DNA from: Jiangella rhizosphaerae
GTDB lineage: Bacteria > Actinomycetota > Actinomycetes > Jiangellales > Jiangellaceae
Assembly (NCBI RefSeq): GCF_003579925.1
Contig: NZ_QUAL01000008.1
Span: forward strand, 1-62,759
Reading direction: 5' to 3'
DNA length: 62,759 nucleotides
Part shown: positions 58,343 through 62,759 of the stretch, piece by piece
Numbering within the stretch: position 1 is the first letter of the stretch
How the letters are laid out: the number at the start of each line of letters is the position of its first letter
The notes under the pieces: model-generated
Databases searched by the model: none
What the model was told of the DNA's origin: nothing
What the model saw: only the letters and a program-made list of their open reading frames with translations
Translations under genes and position numbers: made by a program

Positions 58343-59419
58343 GTGCACCAGCCCAATCGACGGGCTGCCGCCTTCACAGTCGCCGCCCTGGCCGCCGGAG
58401 TGCTGGCCGCCTGTGGCGCCAACGAGGAGAGCGGCGGCGGGAGCGACGAGACCGCGAGCGGCGGCGCCACGATCGCGCTGCTCCTGCCGGAGTCGGCCAC
58501 CGCCCGCTACGAGGCGTTCGACCGCCCGCTGTTCGAGGCCAAGATCCAGGAGCTGTGCCCGGACTGCGAGATCGAGTACTTCAACGCCGACCAGGACGAG
58601 ACGAAGCAGGCCGAGCAGGTCGACTCCGCGATCTCGCAGAACGTCGACGTCATGGTCCTGGACCCGGTGAACGGCGTCGCGGCGGCCTCGCTGGTCGCCG
58701 ACGCCCAGGCGGCCGACATCCCGGTCATCGCCTACGACCGCTTCATCGAGGGTGCGGACTACTACACCTCGTTCGACAACGAGCGGGTCGGCGAACTGCA
58801 GGGTCAGGCCCTGGTCGACGCCGTCGGCGGCGCCGGCGACATCCTCATGCTGAACGGCTCGCCCGACGACCCCAACGCCGCGCAGTTCAAGGCCGGCGCG
58901 CACAGCGTGATCGACGCCAGCGAGCTCACCGTCGTCGGCGAGTACGACAACCCGGACTGGAGCCCGGACAACGCGCAGGCCTGGACCACGGACCAGCTCG
59001 ACACCATCGACCCCGCCTCGCTGGCCGGCGTCTACGCCGCCAACGACGGCCAGGCCGGCGGCGTCATCGCGGCGCTCACCGGTGCCGGTCTGCCGGCCGA
59101 CCAGCTGCCGCCGGTCACCGGCCAGGACGCCGAGCTCGCCGCCATCCAGCGCATCGTCGCCGGTGAGCAGTACATGACGATCTACAAGCCGATCAAGGTC
59201 GAGGCCGAGGGCGCAGCCGAGGCGGCCATCTCGATCGTCAACGGCGAGGAGGTCGCCGACACCACCGACTTCCAGGGCGTGCCGTCGCTGATCCACGACC
59301 CGATCGTGGTCACCGCCGACAACGTCGCGGACACCGTCGTGGCCGACGACTTCTGGACCGTCGACGACATCTGCACCGACGAGTACGCGGACGCCTGCGC
59401 GGCCGCGGGACTCAGCTGA
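58343..59419 (+). CDS. Sugar-binding lipoprotein 2 (XylF/ChvE-like)
   Basis: A 358-residue binding lipoprotein. The GTG start at 58343 has AAAGGAGGG upstream. The lipobox ends at Cys24 (VLAAC), followed by a Ser/Gly linker. The domain shows IALLLPESATARYEAFDRP, DVMVLDPVNG, IPVIAYDRFIEG, YAANDGQAGGVIAAL and VTGQDAELAAIQRI. It parallels lipoprotein 1 nearly residue by residue in these motifs. It is the first gene of the complete importer (lipoprotein, ATPase, permease). An intergenic hairpin after it may keep its mRNA more abundant than the membrane parts. Confidence 0.94.
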   Translation: MHQPNRRAAAFTVAALAAGVLAACGANEESGGGSDETASGGATIALLLPESATARYEAFDRPLFEAKIQELCPDCEIEYFNADQDETKQAEQVDSAISQNVDVMVLDPVNGVAAASLVADAQAADIPVIAYDRFIEGADYYTSFDNERVGELQGQALVDAVGGAGDILMLNGSPDDPNAAQFKAGAHSVIDASELTVVGEYDNPDWSPDNAQAWTTDQLDTIDPASLAGVYAANDGQAGGVIAALTGAGLPADQLPPVTGQDAELAAIQRIVAGEQYMTIYKPIKVEAEGAAEAAISIVNGEEVADTTDFQGVPSLIHDPIVVTADNVADTVVADDFWTVDDICTDEYADACAAAGLS

Positions 59420-59435
59420 TCCTTCGACCACCTGA

Positions 59436-59479
59436 CGAGGGTGGCGCTGGCGGGAGTTCCCGGCCCAGTGCCACCCTCG
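59436..59479 (+). terminator. Long stem-loop between binding protein 2 and its ATPase
   Basis: CGAGGGTGGCGCTGG at 59436-59450 pairs with 59465-59479 over 15 positions, with one G-T mismatch or wobble. The inner segment CGGGAGTTCCCG can form a second small stem. Such hairpins between binding-protein and transporter genes act as partial terminators or 3' stabilisers that raise binding-protein levels. The role is inferred from position. Confidence 0.6.
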
Positions 59480-59502
59480 ACCTGAGTGAGGAGTTGGTGC
59501 CG

Positions 59503-60324
59503 ATGAGCGTCGCCACATCCGAGAGCGGGTCTGCCGCCAGCACGACCCAACCGGTCCTGGAGCTCACCGGGATCGGCAAGCACTTCGGCGCCGTGCAGGC
59601 GCTGGCCGACGTCGACTTCCGGGTCCAGGCCGGCGAGGTCGTCGCCCTGGTCGGCGACAACGGCGCGGGCAAGTCGACCCTCGTCAAGATCATGTCCGGC
59701 GTGTACCAGGCCGACTCCGGCACCATGCGCGTGGAGGGGCGTGAGGTCCACGTCCACAGTCCCAGCGCGGCGCAGTCGCTGGGCATCGCGACCGTCTTCC
59801 AGGACCTCGCGCTGTGCGACAACCTCGACGTCGTCGCCAACCTCTTCCTCGGCAGCGAGCTCGGCGCCAAGGCGTGGATGGACGAGGTCGCCATGGAGAA
59901 GGAGTCGTGGCGGCTGCTGCGCGAGCTGGGCGCGAAGATCCCGACGGTGCGCATCCCGGTGGCCAGCCTCTCCGGCGGCCAGCGGCAGACCGTCGCCATC
60001 GCCCGCAGCCTGGTCGGCAACCCCAAGGTCGTCATGCTGGACGAGCCGACCGCCGCGCTGGGCGTCGCGCAGACCGCTGAGGTGCTCAACCTCGTCGAGC
60101 GGCTGCGCGAGCAGCGGCTGGGCGTCGTCCTGATCAGCCACAACATGGCCGACGTGCAGGCCGTCGCGGACCGCATCGTGGTGCTGCGGCTGGGCCGCAA
60201 CGAGGCCGAGTTCCGCACCGTCGACGTCACGACCGAGCAGCTCGTCGCCGCCATCACCGGCGCGTCGGACAACGTCGTGGCCGAGCGCAACGCCCGCCGC
60301 GACACGTCAAGGGGGCAGGAATGA
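59503..60324 (+). CDS. Sugar ABC ATPase 2, single-domain
   Basis: A 273-residue ATPase with one nucleotide-binding domain, shorter than the twin-domain RbsA/XylG type. It has Walker A GDNGAGKST, Q-loop TVFQDLALCDNLDVVANLFLG, signature LSGGQRQTV, Walker B VMLDEPTAALG and H-loop LISHN. The Q-loop stretch is almost the same as in the ATPase-kinase fusion (DLGLCDDLDVVANIFLG), so the two are paralogues. The ATG at 59503 follows GAGGAG at 9 bases. It overlaps the permease gene by 4 bases and powers the second importer. Confidence 0.95.
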   Translation: MSVATSESGSAASTTQPVLELTGIGKHFGAVQALADVDFRVQAGEVVALVGDNGAGKSTLVKIMSGVYQADSGTMRVEGREVHVHSPSAAQSLGIATVFQDLALCDNLDVVANLFLGSELGAKAWMDEVAMEKESWRLLRELGAKIPTVRIPVASLSGGQRQTVAIARSLVGNPKVVMLDEPTAALGVAQTAEVLNLVERLREQRLGVVLISHNMADVQAVADRIVVLRLGRNEAEFRTVDVTTEQLVAAITGASDNVVAERNARRDTSRGQE

Positions 60325-61583
60325 GCAGGACGCGGACGGCGCAGGCCGACGAGACCGCGGCCCGGGCCGACCTGATCGACGAACGGCTCGCGCAGGACAC
60401 CGGGCTGCGCGGCGCCGTCGACGCGTTCCGGCGGCGGATCCGCGACGGCGACCTCGGCCTGCTGCCGGTGGTCGTCGGGCTGTTCGTGATCGGCCTGGTC
60501 TTCTACCTGCAGGACGTCACCTACCTGTCGTCGAGCAACCTGGTGAACATCACGCTGAACGCGGTGCCCTACGGCATCATCGCGGTGGGCATCGTGCTGG
60601 TGCTGCTGCTCGGCGAGATCGACCTGTCCGTGGGCTCCATCAGCGGCCTGGCGGCGTCGATCACCGCGGTGCTGGTGGTCAACCAGGACCAGCCGCTGGT
60701 ACTGGGCATCCTCGCCGGCGCCGCGACGGGGGCGGCCATCGGCATCGTGTACGGGCTGATCTTCACCAAGATCGGCGTGCCGAGCTTCGTCATCACACTG
60801 GCCGGCCTGCTCGGCTTCGTCGGCGTCCAGTACGTCGTGCTGGGCGACCAGGGCACCATCAACCTGCCGCGGACCTCCGCGCTGGCCCAGTTCGCCCGCG
60901 AGGACTTCCTCAGCCCTGCGGTCTCGTACATCGTCGTGGTGGCGATCGTGGCGCTGTACGCGCTGGTCAGCATCATCGGCATCCGGCGGCGGACGGCGGC
61001 CGGGCTGCCGGCGCAGTCGCTCACCCTGGTGCTGGTGAAGTCGGCGATCCTGCTCGGCGGCCTCGGCTTCCTGACGTACTACCTGAACATCGACCGCGGC
61101 TGGGGCTACGCGGTGGTGTTCTTCGTCGGGCTGGTCGTGCTGACGGACCTGGCGCTGCGCAAGTCCACCTGGGGGCGGCACCTGTACGCCGTCGGCGGCA
61201 ACGTCGAGGCGGCCCGCCGCTCGGGCATCAACGTCAACTGGATCTACATCTCGGCGTTCTCGCTGACCGGCACGCTGGCAGCGACGGGCGGCCTGATGTT
61301 CCTCGCCCGGCTGACGTCGGTGTCGCAGGCCAGCGGCAGCAACGACGTCAACCTCACCGCGATCGCGGCGGCCGTCATCGGCGGCACCAGCCTGTTCGGC
61401 GGGCGCGGCTCGGCCTACTCCGCGCTGCTCGGCGTGCTCGTGCTGACGGCGATCACCAGCGGCCTCAACCGCATCGGCGTCGACTCGTCGGTCCGCTACA
61501 TCGTCACCGGCGCGGTCCTGCTGCTCGCGGTGTCGATCGACGCGATCGCCCGGCGCGCCCGCGCCAGCAGCGGCCGAGGTTGA
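60321..61583 (+). CDS. Sugar ABC permease 2 (BPD_transp_2 family)
   Basis: A 420-residue permease. A polar N-terminal extension of about 45 residues precedes roughly ten membrane segments. Motifs shared with permease 1 are LLGEIDLSVGSISGLAAS, FTKIGVPSFVITLAGLLG and VIGGTSLFGGRGSAYSALLG. The ATG overlaps the ATPase stop by 4 bases. It is the membrane channel of the complete importer and the last gene of the operon. Confidence 0.95.
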   Translation: MSRTRTAQADETAARADLIDERLAQDTGLRGAVDAFRRRIRDGDLGLLPVVVGLFVIGLVFYLQDVTYLSSSNLVNITLNAVPYGIIAVGIVLVLLLGEIDLSVGSISGLAASITAVLVVNQDQPLVLGILAGAATGAAIGIVYGLIFTKIGVPSFVITLAGLLGFVGVQYVVLGDQGTINLPRTSALAQFAREDFLSPAVSYIVVVAIVALYALVSIIGIRRRTAAGLPAQSLTLVLVKSAILLGGLGFLTYYLNIDRGWGYAVVFFVGLVVLTDLALRKSTWGRHLYAVGGNVEAARRSGINVNWIYISAFSLTGTLAATGGLMFLARLTSVSQASGSNDVNLTAIAAAVIGGTSLFGGRGSAYSALLGVLVLTAITSGLNRIGVDSSVRYIVTGAVLLLAVSIDAIARRARASSGRG

Positions 61584-61620
61584 CTCCGGGCCGGGCGGCC
61601 TGGTCATTACGATCACCCGC

Positions 61621-61965
61621 ATGGCTCTGGAGCTCTTCCCCGTCGTCCCCGTGACCGACTTCGCGGCCGCGACCGCCTGGTACGAGAAGCTGTTCGGCGC
61701 GCCGTTCACGTTCCGCGCCCACGACACCGAGGTGGTGTGGGAGCTGGCCGAGCACCGGTACATCGCGGTGCACCAGGCGCCCGAGCACGCCGGCCACACG
61801 CACGTCACGGTCTTCGTCGACGACCTCGACGCACTGGTCGACGGCATCTCGGCGCGCGGCATCGAGCCGGCGCTGCGCGAGACGTACGGGAACGGCGTCC
61901 GCAAGGTCACCTACCACGACCCCGACGGCAACGAGATCGGCTACGGCGGCGCACCCGCCGACTAG
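61621..61965 (+). CDS. VOC-family (glyoxalase-like) protein
   Basis: A 114-residue single-module VOC protein: LFPVVPVTDFAAATAWYEKLFG at the start, HVTVFVDDLDALVDGI in the middle and KVTYHDPDGNEIGYGG at the end, with metal-ligand-type His and Glu. It could be a small lyase, isomerase or binding protein. A -10-like TACGAT (61608-61613) ends 7 bases before the ATG, and there is no ribosome site, so it is probably leaderless. It is separate from the importer operon. Confidence 0.88.
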   Translation: MALELFPVVPVTDFAAATAWYEKLFGAPFTFRAHDTEVVWELAEHRYIAVHQAPEHAGHTHVTVFVDDLDALVDGISARGIEPALRETYGNGVRKVTYHDPDGNEIGYGGAPAD

Positions 61966-62064
61966 CGGCGCTGCGTTCCGTGACGAGTGGTCGCCGCCGT
62001 GGTGACGTCGACCTCCGCGGCACCACCGGACCCTGGCCGCCTCGTCGTCTCCCCCTCCCCCGCG

Positions 62065-62759
62065 TCAGCCTGGAGGCGGACCGGTCTCCGTCACCGGGCC
62101 GAGCTGCTCGGGTGGCTTCTCGTAGCGGTGTCCGGTGGGGCTGATCCAGATGGTGGTGCCGTCGGGGAGTCGTTCGACGTGCCAGTGCCCGTGGTGTTTG
62201 AGCTTGTGGTGGGTCTCGCACAGGGCGTGCAGGTCGTCGGGGTCGGTGGTCCCGCCGGCGTTGAAGGGGATGATGTGGTCCAGGTCGCAGCTGGTCGCGG
62301 GGCGGTGGCAGCCGGGGGTGCGGCAGGTGCGGTCGCGGGCGATGATGAAGTCGGCGAGGGCTTTGGTGGGGCGGTAGCGGGTGCGGCCGAGGTCGAGCAG
62401 GTGTCCGCTGCCGTCGGTGCGCAGCCAGGTCCACACGCCTTCGGCGGCGAGGACCTTGGCGACGTGGGCGGGGATCGGCCCGTAGCCCTCGAGCTCTCCC
62501 GGCTGGTCGCTGAGCCCGACGGCGGTGGCGAACGGCACGGTGATGTGCACGCTGATCGGCCGCCGCCGCGGCGGCAGCGCGCTGGTGCTGGAGGGTGCCG
62601 GTGGTGGCTGCCCGGCCGCGGCGTCGGCACGAGACGATGCGCCGCCGGCAGAACCCGCCATTCCGGACGCGTGGCCCAGCGGACCGGTGGCGCGAGCGTC
62701 GCGACCGGCCGCGCGATCGACCGAGCCGCCGGCGGAGCCGGCCGTTCCGGCGAACGTCT
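62065..62759 (-). CDS. DUF222/13E12-type HNH endonuclease protein, truncated by the window end
   Basis: The C-terminal 230 or so residues of a larger protein. The frame is open to base 62759, so the start is outside. A low-complexity Gly/Ala/Ser/Arg linker is followed by a region typical of DUF222/13E12 proteins (GPIPAHVAKVLA). An HNH nuclease motif follows: CRTPGCHRPATSCDLDHIIPF, then TDPDDLHALCETHHKLKH, with two Cys pairs for zinc and the DH pair of the active site. These genes exist in many copies in actinobacteria and are a common source of repeats. The biological role is not established. Confidence 0.88.
   Translation of the reverse strand, partial: TFAGTAGSAGGSVDRAAGRDARATGPLGHASGMAGSAGGASSRADAAAGQPPPAPSSTSALPPRRRPISVHITVPFATAVGLSDQPGELEGYGPIPAHVAKVLAAEGVWTWLRTDGSGHLLDLGRTRYRPTKALADFIIARDRTCRTPGCHRPATSCDLDHIIPFNAGGTTDPDDLHALCETHHKLKHHGHWHVERLPDGTTIWISPTGHRYEKPPEQLGPVTETGPPPG

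Overview
The window is high-GC (about 72 percent by eye) actinobacterial DNA, most likely from a soil actinomycete. The evidence is an actinobacterial-type pre-16S leader at the left edge, strong GC3 codon bias, frequent GTG starts, 4-base ATGA/GTGA gene overlaps, several likely leaderless starts, an LPxTG surface protein and a DUF222/13E12-type HNH protein at the right edge. I cannot name the genus from sequence alone. No tRNA, 16S gene, CRISPR array, transposase or phage gene was seen.

Layout. 1-530: leader and three tandem promoters of an rRNA operon that runs leftward out of the window. 640-9598 (+): DUF4389 membrane protein; an OmpR-type two-component pair; a lipoprotein plus MacAB-like efflux operon probably controlled by that pair; an LPxTG protein; a stand-alone LigD-type phosphoesterase domain; a PhnB-like protein. 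9595-11010 (-): a hipBA module whose hipA is broken by an internal deletion. 11099-24239 (-): a two-gene amidohydrolase/alcohol dehydrogenase unit and a ten-gene, almost fully overlapping operon (two Gfo/Idh/MocA dehydrogenases, FAH hydrolase, complete Opp-type importer, N-acyl-D-amino-acid deacylase, IclR regulator), with a class-III aminotransferase divergent from it. 25775-39170: an XRE regulator and a carbohydrate-degradation locus with three secreted or cytosolic glycosidase-like genes on the minus strand. Divergent from these is a plus-strand unit of GH36 alpha-galactosidase, an unusual PIG-L protein, a D-threonine-aldolase-like PLP enzyme and an alpha/alpha-barrel protein. 39210-45503: two VapBC-type toxin-antitoxin pairs around a mug-EamA-membrane protein operon and a secreted M64 metallopeptidase. 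45539-51613: copper amine oxidase with a His-rich tail, a bacterial GOLPH3-like protein, an APC permease, a small 15-residue tandem-repeat protein, and an HxlR/NmrA divergent pair.

51670-61583 is the most interesting part. One 803-residue protein joins a sugar-importer ABC ATPase to two GAF-like domains and a complete histidine kinase. It overlaps its OmpR-type response regulator, which in turn overlaps a sugar-binding lipoprotein and a permease that have no ATPase of their own. A ROK regulator and a second, complete, paralogous importer (binding protein, ATPase, permease) follow. My reading, which is an inference, is that the first set is a transporter-based sugar sensor in which the ATPase is physically the kinase input, and the second set is the bulk importer it controls. 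A pair of 11-base-spaced TAAAC repeats in front of the second importer fits an OmpR-type regulator site. The remaining genes are a small VOC protein and the truncated HNH gene.
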